Assembly: GCA_963932145.1 (NCBI GenBank)
Contig: OZ010593.1
Coordinates: 29,988,396-30,052,395, forward strand
Length of the DNA stretch: 64,000 nucleotides
DNA from: Acanthosepion lycidas
Taxonomy: Eukaryota > Mollusca > Cephalopoda > Sepiida > Sepiidae
Reading direction: 5' to 3'
This document shows positions 46,548 through 58,030 of the stretch, piece after piece. The notes under the pieces are model-generated. The model saw nothing but the letters and a program-made list of their open reading frames with translations. It did no database searches and was not told the DNA's origin. The position numbers and the translations under genes were made by a program. The stretch's first letter is position 1; every line of letters begins with the position of its first letter.

Positions 46548-47735
46548 AGGTGTTTTCATAGAGTTTATCAGATGTAGAAAATAGACGTTTTCATAGAGAG
46601 ACAAATGTAAAAAAAAGACGTTATCACATAGAGACAGATGTAAAAAACAGACGTTATCACATAGAGACAGATGTAAAAAAATAGACGTTTTCATAGAGAG
46701 ACAAATATAAAAAAATAGACTTTTTCATAGAGAGACAGTTGTAAAAATAGTTATTTTTCATTTAGAGATAGATGTATAAAACAGCCGGTTTCATAGTGTG
46801 ACAATTGTAGAAAAATGGACGTTTTCATAGAGACCGATGTAAAAATAAATGTTTTCATAGAGAGATAGATGCAAAGAATAGACTTTTTCATTTAGAGACA
46901 GATGTAAAAAGTAGCCGTTTTCATTTAGAGACAGATGTAAAAGATAGACGTTTTGATTTAGAGACAGTTGTCAAAAGTAGACGTGTTCATTGAGAGAGAG
47001 ATGTAAAAGATAGACGTTTTCATAGAGACAGATGTGAAAAATAGACGTTTTCATTTAGAGACAGATGTATAAAAATGAGATGTTTTCATAGAGAGACAGA
47101 TGTAAAAAATTGATGTTTTCATAGAGAGACAGATGTAAAAAATACACGTTATCATTTAGAGATAGACGTTTTCATTTAGAGACAGATGTAAAAGATAGAC
47201 GTTTTCATTTAGAGACAAATGTAAAAAGAGAGGTTTTCATAGAGAGACAAAAAATGTAAAAAATAGACGTTCTCATTTAGTGGCAGATGTATAAAATAGA
47301 AGCTTTCATTTAGAGACAGATGTATAACGATTAGTTGTTTTCATAGAGAGATAGACATAAAGAATAGACGTTTTCATTTAGAGACAGATGTAAAAATAGA
47401 CGTTTTCATATGGAGACAGATGTAAAAGATAGACATTTTATAGAGAGACAGATGTAAAATCTAGGCGTTTTCATAGAGAGACGCATGTCAAAAATAGACG
47501 TTTTCATTTAGAGACAGATATAAAAGACAGACGTTTTGATTTAGAGACAGATATAAAAGCTAGACGTTTTCATTTCGAGACAGATGTAAAAAAAATAGTT
47601 GTTTTCATTTTGAGACAGATGTAAAAGACAGACGTTTTCATAGAGAGACAGATGTAAAATATAGATGTTTTCATAGAGAGACAAATGTAAAAAGTAGCCG
47701 TTTTCATATAGAGACAGATGAAAAAAAATCAAAAT
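46548..47735. repeat. Minisatellite, about 35 copies of a 33-bp unit
   Basis: Consensus agagacagatgtaaaa then aatagacgttttcat, with length variation from 28 to 36 bp and many substitutions. On the minus strand it gives repeating LHLSLYENV-type peptides, broken by stops; not coding. Confidence 0.9.
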
Positions 47736-48032
47736 ATACTAATACAATGAAAAAACAACCACTTATCTTGTTCTGATATGAATTATTGTGTCGGAACAAA
47801 TGTTTGTAGCGTTTGTAAGTGAATTTCCAATATTTAGATATGTATACATAAATTTCTAAAACAACATTTTGTGAGAATTTGTTCCATTATTTGACTTGCG
47901 TGTGTATTCTTAAAGAATTTGAATGAAATTGTTTTTAGAATGCATCAATATTTAATTTTTTTTAATATTTCTTCTTATTATGCAATTTTTCAATCATCCA
48001 GCTGCAACAACCAACCAGCTGTCTTTATTTAA

Positions 48033-48779
48033 CTAGCAGGATGGCCCGGCGTTGCCCGTGCTCGATTCATAAATCGTACGACTCATACAGCAATCGCTAT
48101 TACTTGACCTAAAATATTTTTGCCCTTCCTTGCTTTTAAAGGAGTGCCCTTTTCCGTGCTGATGTTGCTACATGCCTTACTTCTTGCCTATCTCACACTG
48201 CAAATATTTTCAAAGCTCTATACTAAACATTAAGTCTGTTACGAAAAAAGAACTAAACAAAATGAACCCAAAACGATCAGACTTTAAAAAGGACTCGTAA
48301 CTGGAAAAACCGAATGAAAAAAGAATGTTAACGACACATACTTTTTCACGCCCAACCCAATTCCGCGGAATCAGAATCATCGTTGAGTTTAAGCAAGCGA
48401 ATGAGCCAATTGGAGTAAAGTTCCATGCAGATTTAAATTTTTCCCACTTGTGACGAATGCAGCTATTGAATTTTTTGCATGCTAGAGACATGTCAGTCAC
48501 CTGTTGGCTCTCACGCTGGCCAATAGAATCTTCCTGCCTGTTCGTGGCAGCCAGCTATTGGCTCTCACTCTGGCCTGTAGAAAATGGTCGCAAACTACAT
48601 GAAAACTGCCGTAGAAGCATGAAAAAATCGATTATTTCCACTATCGATGGGAGTTGGGAAATACAAAATCAGTCTTGGCCTTCCCGCTAACTTGTGCATG
48701 TAAACTTTGGTGCAAATCTGTCGAAAATTGCGGCCATGCATTCGTTACACACACACACATCCTGTGTTTTATAGATAGA
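48033..48779 (-). mobile_element. Non-autonomous Helitron, complete
   Basis: The left edge on the + strand is A|CTAGCAGGATGG then CCCGGCGTTGCCCG, i.e. the minus-strand 3' end with hairpin and CTAG|T. The right edge inverted is TCTATCTATAAAACACAGG, the 5' TC end. 747 bp. Homologous to 2125-2848. A 96-codon minus frame (48210-48500) aligns with the 108-codon frame of the other copy, sharing CIRHKWEKFKSAW and VNILFSFGFSSYESF. No known domain in it. Confidence 0.85.
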
Positions 48780-48789
48780 AATTCCTTCT

Positions 48790-49530
48790 TGCCAAAATTG
48801 GGGGATTAAAATCGGGTCAGAGGGAATTCAGACTGGCCAAACGGTCATGTCTAATAAATAGATTCCGGGATTAAAATCATAACCAGGAGAATTCATGAGT
48901 TTTCTGTCTGAAAATTCAATTTAAAGAACCTCACTTGTGAGACCCAACATTTCTTAGCTACGTATCAAGAGGAATTCTATCATTTTCTTCTATCGTATCA
49001 ATTCCATCTCTGGCGTTGAGATGAAAGATAATCTGACTCACTTTCGATCTATTTTCACTTATTCTAACACTACTTTGGAATAGAACTGCGTGAAGAAAAT
49101 TGTCATATTGTTATATTTTCTTTCGTAACTTGCCACTGACTGTTAATCTCCAAAACAGATTGAACAGGCCCAGTGGAAGCAACTAATAAAATGCTGATGT
49201 ATGTGACAACTGAGTCGATGGGACTTTAGCTGTCCGCTACCACTTATTCATCAATGTCGATTTTCGTGCAAAAAGCGGATCACATCTTCATACATGTTTC
49301 TGAAAACCTGAACTTCTCATTGGACAATAAATATTAAAATTATCTCGTAAATCTTCACGTGCATTGTTCTCAATAAGCAACAAAAAACATATCAGGCTCC
49401 AGACTGAGTTTTGTAAGGTGCTTTCTGAGTGGTTAACAAATATTTAAAAAAAACAATTTACCTGCTCATCACTACGTCCGAATAACATCAACCTAGTTTT
49501 TGACCTGACGAAAAAACAATGCTCTCAAGA
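48790..49530. other. Intergenic, nothing recognised
   Basis: No exon, RNA gene or matched repeat identified. Confidence 0.4.
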
Positions 49531-50026
49531 TCCTGTCACGTGATTAAAAAATATATAAATTGACGGTACGAGCGAACCCAGTCAGTGAGAATTTACGACG
49601 ACTAGCACTTGCTAAACGAGTTCACGACGCTTGTATCATTATTGCAGCGAAGTACAAAGTTAGAATCTCAAGTTCTTTAACACGAAATGACTTCGCTGTA
49701 ATTCAAGCTAAAATATCAACGAAACAACTCACTCACCAACTTCTAAAATTTACTAAAAACTATTTCAATCACGTTATTGAATCTTCTTACGAAACTTAAG
49801 TACGAACAATACATTCAACTACGAGCAACGAAAACAAACGGAGCATTCACTTCTCCAACTTCTTTAAAGCTAAAAGTTTATCAACATATTTTCAGCTTTA
49901 CAATATTCTTTAAACTCTCTTTCAGTGAACATTTTGAACGACAAGATAATTCAACTTTTTGTGAGCTCAGATAAAAAAATAATTTATTAATAAAGAGACT
50001 TTAGCCCAGTCAAAGGGAAGTAACTC

Positions 50027-50191
50027 ATATTAATCGTTATTGTAAAACTGTTGTCATTTATAAATATAAATATTGTGCCTGTTATGAAAAGTTATTTTCT
50101 TGTGTTCTTTCTATTGTTTGCTTTTTGTTTTCTTACACATTCGTAAAGTAAAAAAATGTGTTGGCTGATTTATGCCGTCATTACCACTACA
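50027..50191 (+). repeat. LTR 3' segment, first copy
   Basis: catattaatcgttattgtaa through tttatgccgtcatt and ccactaca; paired with 50571-50741. Confidence 0.85.
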
Positions 50192-50373
50192 TAAAATGGT
50201 GACCCCGAATAAGAATGTGCATGGAAAAGTATTGAGCGATTTTTAATAGGAGACGTACTCAGATTTCACATTGGTAACTCTGACGTTTGTACCGACGTTT
50301 AAACATTTGAATCACCACATTAGACCCAACTTAACTGGTACCCTAACTCCGCGACGAAGAGATATTAACATTA

Positions 50374-50570
50374 TGGCTGAGCAAACTGATGCACACACAG
50401 AAGCCGCAATAATTGTTAATTTGCCAGCTTACAACAATGTCAATGTTCAAGTTTGGTTCGCACAGTTAACTGCTATTCAACGCCAAGAGGATAATTTCCC
50501 AAACTTCCCGATATGCCTACGTTGTAGAGAAGTTACCGGCGGATGTAGCGATTGAGGTTTCGGATCTCCT
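50374..50570 (+). pseudogene. gag N-terminal fragment
   Basis: MAEQTDAHTEAAIIVNLPAY then VQVWFAQLTAIQRQ matches the start of gypsy-type Gag in invertebrate elements (a PPF/PAY ... VWFAQ motif). A frameshift then puts VEKLPADVAIEVSDLL, the next conserved block, into another frame. Only about 65 residues remain before the deletion junction at 50570. Confidence 0.7.
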
Positions 50571-50741
50571 CATATTAATAGTTATTGTAAAACTGTTGTC
50601 ATTTATAAATATAAATATTGTACCTGTTATGAAAAGTTATTTTCTTGTGTTCTTTCTCTTGTTTGCTTTTTGTTTTCTTACACATTCGTAAAGTAAAAAA
50701 ATGTGTGGGCTGATTTATGCCGTCATTCAATACCACTACAG
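50571..50741 (+). repeat. LTR 3' segment, second copy
   Basis: Direct copy of 50027-50191 with an inserted caata near the end and a few substitutions. The 5' part of this LTR is lost at the junction with gag. Confidence 0.85.
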
Positions 50742-50849
50742 GACCACTTCACAATTGGAGAAGAGTACCAGTACAGGTAACCCCATTAATTAATTGATCG
50801 AATGCACACTCTTATGTTCTCGTATTTCTCGTGTAAGAAGTAAGATGCA

Positions 50850-51030
50850 CTCTGGCAATAGCACAGAGGAAAACAGCGAGTAACATCTTCAACGATTATT
50901 GTGTTGGATTGCAGGACAGGAAATAGGAGAGATTGTAAAAAGAGAAATATTGCTAACACTTACAAAGGATAGGAAATTAATGAGAGCCATAATCCCCACG
51001 TTCTGAAGAGACACGTCACACAGAAGAAGA
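50850..51030 (+). mobile_element. RTE-like LINE 3' end, degenerate
   Basis: ctaacacttacaaaggatag, then agccataatccccacgttct and gaagagacacgtcacacaga resemble the end of the 30390-30985 fragment (KLWRAMIAYVLKG region). No frame. Confidence 0.5.
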
Positions 51031-51231
51031 CTGGCTGCACGAAAGCCTCATTTAAAGTACATTTTAGCCGCTTCACACTGTATATTTAAATAGCGTTGTT
51101 ACCACGACGCACTCATTCTAACCCTTTCAAAATTTCTGTCGCATTAATCATTAAACTTTAGGTTAATATGATACACTTGTATATTTCGACAGTCAAATTC
51201 GATATAATTTAAAATGATCCAGAATCAGTGG

Positions 51232-51830
51232 CTTCCATTTAAAAGAAAAGTATTTTGAAATATTGTCGGATTTTTTTTTGTTATCGAAATCAGCGTAAGC
51301 AAGGCAGCAAAAAGGTTACTGGGTGTGAAAGAATTAGAAAACAGAAACATTACTAAGGAGCGAGAACAATAGAAGAGTAACCAGGAAGACTGTAGATAGC
51401 GATTGACATTGCATTTAAATTTTTGAAATTTAAAGTTGGCTAGAAAGCATGGAGCTGGAAGAGAGTTCCATAAACGAAAAGTGTGAGAAAATAAATTGTT
51501 ATAAATATAAAACTTACGGCTACATCTAGCCAAGTCGACTGTAAATAGGCGAAACCTTGTCACCAATCTAGTACAGCACTTAAGTTTATAGAGTCTGAAT
51601 AATTACCATGAAAGCATTTATGAAAAAGACACAGGGTGGCAACATTACGACACTGGGAAATTGACTGAAGCCGATACACCAGGTCAGGACCAGTAATATT
51701 GCTGATTCTTCTTTTGATTTTATTAAGGATCATTAAATATATAGCAGGAGCACCGACCATATATGGCAGCAATATTCTAAGTATGGACCAATGGTAGACT
51801 TATAGATATGATAAATAGATTGTGGGGAAA
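51232..51830 (-). pseudogene. Non-LTR retrotransposon, ORF2 C-terminal region
   Basis: Minus frames read ILNKIKRRISNITGPDLVYR and CRNVATLCLFHKCFHGNYSD (51560-51772), then FTVDLARCSRKFYIYNNLFS and LWNSLPAPCFLANFKFQKFK (51225-51566). Same family as 11890-12530. One frameshift; RT core missing. Confidence 0.8.
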
Positions 51831-51839
51831 ATAGATTGT

Positions 51840-52485
51840 GGGGAAAATAGATTCTGTATTCAACTTATTTCTTGAAATGGCGTTAAATATTCTGTATAAT
51901 TTTAAATAGCTTTATTTGGGTTACGGTTAGGGTTTGGGACATGTCCAATTATCCCCGTTTATGCAATATAGTGCTCTTTCTATAAACTTTTTTGGGAAAA
52001 AAAAAGAACATTTTTAGCAAAACATTTCTGAAAATGTTTCCAGTTTAACAATGTGTGCAATCCGACTTGAAACTGAAATGAAACTTCATTGTGAATTAAA
52101 GTAAGCAAAACATTATTCAATCAAATCTTTCACTTTTCACAAAACTATGTATTGTATTGAATACTTATTTATAGAGTGTTGATGACATCGTCATTACTGC
52201 AATCGCCTTTGTTTCGAGAAGATGAGCGAGCTATTTTGAATTATTTTTGTAAATCACTAAGATTGGACTTATTGTTGAATAAATTGGTCAGAATTTGTCA
52301 GCTTACAAATAAATAAGGAAAAAGGAAAGTTTGGCACGGGAAAGCACATGTATATGTATCGATTTTGAGTGACTGAAATTGAGAATGTTCAATCGCTCAT
52401 ACTTTATTGATTAAAGATCTGTTTAACTTGTGCAATTTAAGTTGGTGCATTATCTGCGTTCAGAGTCAATCTATAACTTCTACAA
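51840..52485. other. Intergenic, nothing recognised
   Basis: Small tandem atagattgtggggaaa near 51820. No gene. Confidence 0.4.
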
Positions 52486-52489
52486 AATG

Positions 52490-52850
52490 ACGCTGAGGAT
52501 ACAATGTACAGAATATGTGAGCATCAACGAAGTTTTAAAGAAAATGGAAACAAAAAGACGTACAGAGAGAAACAGTTGAAGATGGAAACAGAAAGACATC
52601 AGGAAGAAACAGATGAAATTTCTAAGGCACATAATGAGGAAAGAAGACTTGGAAAATCTGATACTCACAGGACAGATTGAAGGCAAGAGGGACAGAGGAA
52701 AATAATGCATACTTAGTGAAATATGGATGGTGAAATATGGTTTAGCAGAAATAACAAAAAGACAAAAATTTATTAAGAGATACAAAGGACAGGAAAATGT
52801 GGAGAGCCATGATCACCTACATCCTGAGGGGATATGGTACATAAAGAAGA
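52490..52850 (+). pseudogene. RTE-like LINE ORF2 C-terminus, degenerate
   Basis: Contains KFLRHIMRKEDLENLILTGQ and KLIKRYKGQENVESHDHLHP-type blocks in shifting frames, matching 30600-30980. 5'-truncated. Confidence 0.65.
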
Positions 52851-53117
52851 AAGATACAATTGTCTAGCTAAATGGCTCTCTAAATTTTTTGTGCAATGCA
52901 CCCTTTTCCACACATTTCAGAATGTCATTCGTCCCTTTTTTAAGACTAACTAAAAAGGTGCATTCCAAATAATATGCATATAATATTGAAAATCTTTTCT
53001 TCTGCGTATTCAGTCAGTTAAGTGCTATACGTGATAGCGTATCTTTCGATTCATGACTAACTAAATAGAGGATGTTACCGCAGTAGGCTGCCGTTTTGTT
53101 CTGATTGCCAGTCTATC

Positions 53118-53190
53118 CTATTCTTTAAGTCATAGCTGAGGGGAGAAGAGATGCATGCATACTTTTCCCAAAAATATTTGCGCGTAAGTG
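53118..53190 (-). mobile_element. SINE body fragment of the 5S-tRNA family
   Basis: Inverted, it carries the ttacgcgcaaat ... cttctcccctcagctatga tract of the 32490/45965 SINE body. Confidence 0.45.
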
Positions 53191-53207
53191 AATCTATCGA
53201 ACACGAC

Positions 53208-53208
53208 T

Positions 53209-53274
<66 letters not shown>
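53208..53274. repeat. (CA)n-(TA)n microsatellite
   Basis: Short CA then long TA run, ending at the hairpin that follows. Confidence 0.95.
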
Positions 53275-53276
<2 letters not shown>

Positions 53277-53413
53277 AAAAGTGAACATTGAAGTCAACAC
53301 GTAGAGGGGGCAGGCTGTTTCATGCTAGACGCAATCGTCAGGCTACCGACGATTGCGTCTAGCATGAAACAGCCTGTCGCCTGTAAGTGTTGACTTCAAT
53401 GTTCACTTTTATA
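53277..53413. repeat. Perfect-stem hairpin, arms about 60 bp
   Basis: taaaagtgaacattgaagtc and gctgtttcatgctagacgca on the left are answered inverted by tgcgtctagcatgaaacagc and gacttcaatgttcactttta. One asymmetric stretch (acgtagaggggg versus tgtcgcctgtaagt). A foldback MITE or hairpin RNA source. Confidence 0.75.
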
Positions 53414-53479
53414 TTTACGCAAATCTCTGAAATTGAGCACTTTATCCCATAAATATAGCACACCTTAAGAGTATAATTC

Positions 53480-53482
<3 letters not shown>

Positions 53483-53534
<52 letters not shown>
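53483..53534. repeat. (TA)n microsatellite
   Basis: Pure TA run. Confidence 0.95.
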
Positions 53535-53536
<2 letters not shown>

Positions 53537-53934
53537 ATTATTTTTAAGGATTTTCTTTCAAACTCATGATGAGCTCCGAATTATATATATAAAAAAAAAA
53601 CAACGAAAAAACAAAAGAATTTCCCCTTTCCACGAAAGCCTGACATTCCCTAGGGTAACTCCCCTTGTTAAGAACCTGTGGTTTAGCACAAGCAGAATGT
53701 AGCAAACCATAAAAAATGCCTAATCTTATAGACCATTAGGAATATATTGTTGATTATGTGAAGAAAAGAATTGCCTACACTGACAATGGTGGATTTAAAC
53801 AATAATACATCAATCCAAATTATTCTACACTACTTCCTACAGATAGATATTTGGGGGTACTTCATTGTATATTAATTGCTAATAAATGTTGAGGAATATT
53901 GCTCTGATGAGGTGTCTTATCTTAATTAACATCG

Positions 53935-54160
53935 AGAAGAGACGGATAAAATTTATAGAGCACAGAATGAGGAAAGAGGGTTTGGAAAATTTATTACTCA
54001 GAGTGAAGGTAAGATGTACAGAGGAAAACAATTCATAACCTACCTAGCGAGCTTGAATAAATGAATGGCGGAACAAGGCTTAGGATAAGACAAAAGGAAC
54101 TCGTGGAGGGCCATGATCGCTTACCTCTTGAAGGTACACGGCACACAGACGAAGAAGAAA
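53935..54160 (+). pseudogene. RTE-like LINE 3' end, degenerate
   Basis: gagaagagacggataaaatt, catgatcgcttacctcttga and related blocks match the end of 30390-30985; frames are broken. Confidence 0.55.
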
Positions 54161-54439
54161 ATACCTAGTCTCAAAGAACTTAAATACAATCTACTGAGTT
54201 ATATTTACTCTACATGTTCCACTTATTTGTTTCTTTTTTAGACTATTATCGATTTAGTGACGCCTACCGTAGCACACAAGAAAACAAAATTATATACACG
54301 ATAGGCCAAGTGTTTAGAGTAATCTTGTGGAATTGATACGTTTCATACACTCTTTTGTTTAATTAACCCCTACTAAGCTTATATATTGAATCTATTTAAC
54401 CCATTAGTACTTGATGTTCAATTAGTTTTAGAGAAGTGT

Positions 54440-54755
54440 TACCTAAATTTTTAATCTATCAGCCCTAAGATTACCATTAGTCAACAAAGTAGATTGAGCA
54501 AAAAGAATTAAAAGTTATTGTATTTTTTATGCAGAAATCGGTTAATTTCCTTATTATTATTGTTAAAGAAATCATTCCCATTAATTTAAATTCAGCTTTA
54601 AATATAGGAAGTTTTTTTACTTATTGAAAATATGAAATTTAATCTATCAGCTTGAAACGAAAACTAAAATAAAAGGTTCAAGAAATTTAAAAAAAAAATG
54701 AATTTTTCACCAAACATTAGGTGAAAAAATGCATTTTTAAAAAACTTCCTTGAAG

Positions 54756-54757
<2 letters not shown>
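54440..54757 (-). mobile_element. Dispersed repeat fragment shared with 58380 and 60050
   Basis: tttaatctatcagcttgaaa and caagaaatttaaaaaaaaaa occur here, at about 58530 and, more diverged, near 60260. The copies at 58 kb adjoin AGGTACCTCCACT-family sequence. Confidence 0.5.

Positions 54758-54808
<51 letters not shown>
54758..54808. repeat. (TA)n microsatellite
   Basis: Pure TA run at the boundary between the preceding repeat and a SINE tail. Confidence 0.95.
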
Positions 54809-54811
<3 letters not shown>

Positions 54812-54935
54812 GTCGTACAGTGGCTGAAACGTTGTAATAAATATGGCGACAAAGATGAGGACAATAGTCCGAATAATGTAAATAATGTACATAATACCTC
54901 ATCTCAGAAATATAGACAGATACTGACTGATTTTC
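54809..54935 (+). mobile_element. SINE 3' tail (gaaacgttgtaataa type)
   Basis: gctgaaacgttgtaataaat, acaaagatgaggacaatagt and aatgtacataatacctcatc match the arms at 18345-18893. Confidence 0.65.
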
Positions 54936-55585
54936 TAGATACGACTTGCATAAAAATAAATAAAACTTAAAAATGGATACTAGGACATTTCCACGTATTA
55001 ACTGCATAGAAAGACATCGTAAATTTACATTCTATTATTTATAATAGACTATAAATTTACGATCGATTTTCCTCACTACAGTTCTGCGAGATAAGCTTAG
55101 ATCGAACTAGTCTACAGCGAGAAGTCCATTCATCGTCCTGTAAAAGTTATTTCATAAATAGTGGGTCCCACACCTGAAATATTTGATTATGAATAGAACA
55201 TTTTAAAATAGAACGTTATATTTTTTCATTTGAGAAATGTTGTCCTGGTTTTTATTATCCTCCCTGGAGGGATTTATGACATATAAGAACTCGTTAAGGT
55301 CAGAAAATCTTTAGGCATCAACGTAATGGTGTTTGATTGTCGAACATTTTATCTCAAATGAAAAACAAAACATACTTGATGAGAGGATAGTCATTTGTGG
55401 ATAAATTAAATTAATATGTAAATTTTAATGAAAATTCATAAGCTAAGTATCTCAGAATTGCCAAAGTAGTTGCTAAAACAAATTTCTGACAACTAATCTA
55501 AGGCGATTCTCTGGCTTTCTATATTTGACGATTAAATGCTGAATCATATGGTAATTTTCTAATTTTTTATATGTAGCACAAGACT

Positions 55586-55690
55586 GGAACTATGGAGCAT
55601 CCAGTGAGGATTGAACTCACCATTCAGTCTTAATTGACCTAGCAAGACACGTTTGCTAACCATTACACCAAGTCGAAGTGACCAAGCTGG
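55586..55690 (-). mobile_element. tRNA-like SINE head
   Basis: The minus strand carries A box TGGTGTAATGGTTAGCA and B box GAGTTCAATCC between GGTCACTTCGACT and GATGCTCC. The outer arms do not pair well; a tRNA-derived SINE head, not a tRNA gene. Confidence 0.6.
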
Positions 55691-55924
55691 TGAAGCATAT
55701 GAATGTGTTTCATAAATCCGTTTGATTGCGGTGATATATTTCGTTCGATGAACGTACTTGCATATACATTTAAGTTAAGACAATATTCTAAATTCGATTC
55801 CAGATGTATAGATTGCTATCCAGTGTTAACAATGACTATTAAGATTTATGCATTTTATAGAAAAATGGCTCAAGTAAAGAGAAGGAACTACTTATTTTTT
55901 TAATAAAATGATAGAAAAATACAG

Positions 55925-56235
55925 TTGAAGTTTGTTTTAATCCTTTCACTCCAAGTAAGACAATAAAGCCACTAAGACGCAACGAGTTACCGAGTGTTAG
56001 AGAATATGCTAAAATATACTATTAAGGAGAGAGCACAATAAAAAAAACAAGCATTAAGATAACGCTTGACATTGCATTTAATTCTTTGAAAAGTTGACTG
56101 AGAAGCAAGAGTCCTAAAGAGAGTTCCACTAGCGAGAAATGCGATTGAAGAAACTGTTAGCATATAACTTCGGGTTACATATAGCCATTTTAACAGTAAA
56201 ATGATTAATTAATGCACTTGAAAAGCAAAAGATTT
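55925..56235 (-). mobile_element. LINE 3' region, degenerate
   Basis: cactccaagtaagacaataa, gagagcacaataaa and ttctttgaaaagttgactga match the 3' end of the 24182 LINE copy. No frame. Its end is about 250 bp upstream of the gene 2 TATA box. Confidence 0.6.
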
Positions 56236-56481
56236 TCAGTGTTTTGTTTAAATAAATTATTTCAATTTAAATATAGATTAAATATTTACTGCTGATGAAA
56301 ATCGAACTTCATAATATGCACTTTTTAAGAGTAGTATAAATAAAATTGGTTTATTGAATTACTTCAATAAACAATATTCAATTTCCTGTTCCATTTTGTT
56401 GCTGGAATTACCCCAGTGAATTCGGCTGTCTTACTGATGTCAATTTAATCCTCTAAAGTTACTATATCCGGTTTGGAAACA

Positions 56482-56515
56482 TATATAAAGGCTAATATTG
56501 AGAACATCAGACGAC
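56482..56515 (+). promoter_or_regulatory. Gene 2 core promoter (TATA box and initiator)
   Basis: TATATAAA at 56482-56489 is followed 27 bp after its first base by the initiator-like tcAgac, giving a likely start at about 56509 and a 5'UTR of about 100 nt before the ATG at 56611. TATA is easy to find in AT-rich DNA. It is taken seriously only because of its position before a good signal-peptide exon. Confidence 0.5.
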
Positions 56516-56610
56516 AGAAAGGTGTTTACTTCATTCACATCGACAAATTTGTTGAACGTTGTCACAGTTTCAAAACCTGATATATTTATAGTCTTTTTTA
56601 AGAAGAGAAA

Positions 56611-56656
56611 ATGAAAATTCCAGTCATCTTTATTCTGCTTGTTACTTTATCTTCAA
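56611..56656 (+). CDS. Gene 2 exon 1: signal peptide
   Basis: ATG in context gagaaaATGA begins MKIPVIFILLVTLSS and ends, after 46 nt, in phase 1 at a GTAAGT donor. One basic residue, then an uninterrupted hydrophobic run, is a typical secretory signal. A signal-peptide exon ending in phase 1 is the usual first exon of genes for small secreted cysteine-rich or mucin-like proteins. The same phase is used throughout gene 1. Start choice: first ATG after the proposed initiator in this frame. Confidence 0.75.
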
Positions 56657-56939
56657 GTAAGTACAATTTTTTTTTCAACTTTTAATGTCGTTTTTCTTTC
56701 TCAAATACAAAATGTCTTCTTTTTTTTTCTTTTTGCATCAATTTAATAAGTTACTTTCGTTCTTTAGAAAAATCTTTCGTGCTTCCTTCGTCAGATCTCT
56801 TTCCTTCCTTTCCTTGTTTTTTTGTTTTTTTTTTGTTTGTTTCTTTATTTCCTGTTGTAATGTAATTATTTTCCTTTCTTTTCATTTTATAGTTCAGTTA
56901 TTTACCATCTATCATTTATACGTATAACGTTTCAAAGTT

Positions 56940-57420
56940 AATTTCATGGCCATAGATAGCTATTTGTACATATATTTTTTAAACTAGATATGTGCTATTT
57001 TTTCCAACACATTTTTACCATCTTTGACGAAGCTCTCTCATTCTGTCTTCCAAAAATCTTTCTAATGATGAAATGGGATAAGTGGTATTTACAGGCTTCT
57101 TGAAGTTCTTTCTATTAAGAGATTTTTGTAGGGACCGAAATATGTGCTAAAACGAAGTTTCAACGTCAGGTAATCATGGCGGGTGTAATAGGATAGATAC
57201 CCCAGCCAAGTTGTAGCAAATCCTGTCGGGTCTACTTTGTCTTGATGGAAATAACAACACCCTTCTGTTTACCTATGTCCAGAAACTTTCCATCATTTTC
57301 TGGCCTTAATCACTTCATCTTGATAGAGTATTTGTTTGGATTCAGTCAAAGGAGCTCGTAAAGCACAATGACTTTCCAAATCCCATTCGGCTCACAGTAT
57401 CCCCTTTTCAGATGCAGACT
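56940..57420. other. Gene 2 intron 1, nothing recognised
   Basis: No exon with phase-1 splice sites. Ordinary base composition, no matched repeat. Confidence 0.4.
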
Positions 57421-57424
57421 AAAT

Positions 57425-58030
57425 TTTGAAATGAGACAAAAAATTTTTAAGCCTAAGGAGAATTTAAATCATCAATTTCTTTTAGTCAAAAAGAACCCGT
57501 AGTTACAAAAAATTTACACGGAATTGAAAAAAATAAATGCAATAAAATTAACACAGTATTTAATTAGAAAAGCTTTTAACTGATTTTATGAATAAAATAT
57601 ATTATGGACACTATTGCTTAAGAAAAAATCATTGACAACAATTGTTTTCATTTTTTTAAATTTTAATTAGAATAATTTATAAACTTTTAATATTCAGTAT
57701 TAACTTGTATTGGTCAAGCGCTATTGTTATTAAATAAAAACTATATTTACTAATCATAAAGGCAAAAGCTTACTACAATTTAGCGACCCCAATAATTTAA
57801 AAGGAATTTTGAATATTCTGTGTGCGTATAAACGTGTCGATTTTTGTAAACACTAATGCTCATACACGACATTATCAGAAATTAAAAGTGGTAATTATAG
57901 TATTAGGTTGGTGCAAAAATAATTACGTAATAATGACGTTTTTTGACGTATTTTTTAACGTTAAAAAACGACATTATTTTTGCACCAACCTAATAAATTT
58001 AAATATCATTAGTATTTTTCAAAGATTTCC
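57425..58030 (-). mobile_element. AGGTACCTCCACT-family fragment, with a MITE inserted
   Basis: Inverted matches to copies A and B, for example the gaaaagcttttaactgattt / aagcaattaaaagcttttct anchor and ctattgcttaagaaaaa. Interrupted by the hairpin MITE at 57903. Confidence 0.55.
57903..57993. mobile_element. MADE1-like mariner MITE, 91-bp hairpin, subfamily B
   Basis: TTAGGTTGGTGCAAAAATAA to ...TTTTTGCACCAACCTAA flanked by TA. The left arm has an extra ttacgtaataa duplication relative to the 18.9-kb copy. The arms share tgacgt..tttttgacgta with it. In gene 2 intron 1. Confidence 0.9.

Larger units (their letters stand above)
49536..50741 (+). mobile_element. Gutted Ty3/gypsy-like LTR retrotransposon
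   Basis: A 5' LTR probably starts TGTCACGTGATTAAAAAATA (49536, with TATA-like atatataaat) and ends ...accactaca at 50191. A primer-binding-site-like TGGTGACCCCGAATAAG follows at 50197. A gag fragment follows. Then the last 170 bp of the LTR recur (50571-50741) as a direct repeat with few differences. Protease, RT, RNase H and integrase are all deleted. Confidence 0.75.

Noticed and set aside
46548-47735. Repeating LHLSLYENV peptide on the minus strand as a coding repeat protein
   Set aside because: Unit length varies and breaks the frame repeatedly; a non-coding minisatellite explains it.
49560-49799. 79-codon open frame
   Set aside because: Lies inside the proposed 5' LTR with no recognisable domain; treated as part of the retrotransposon.
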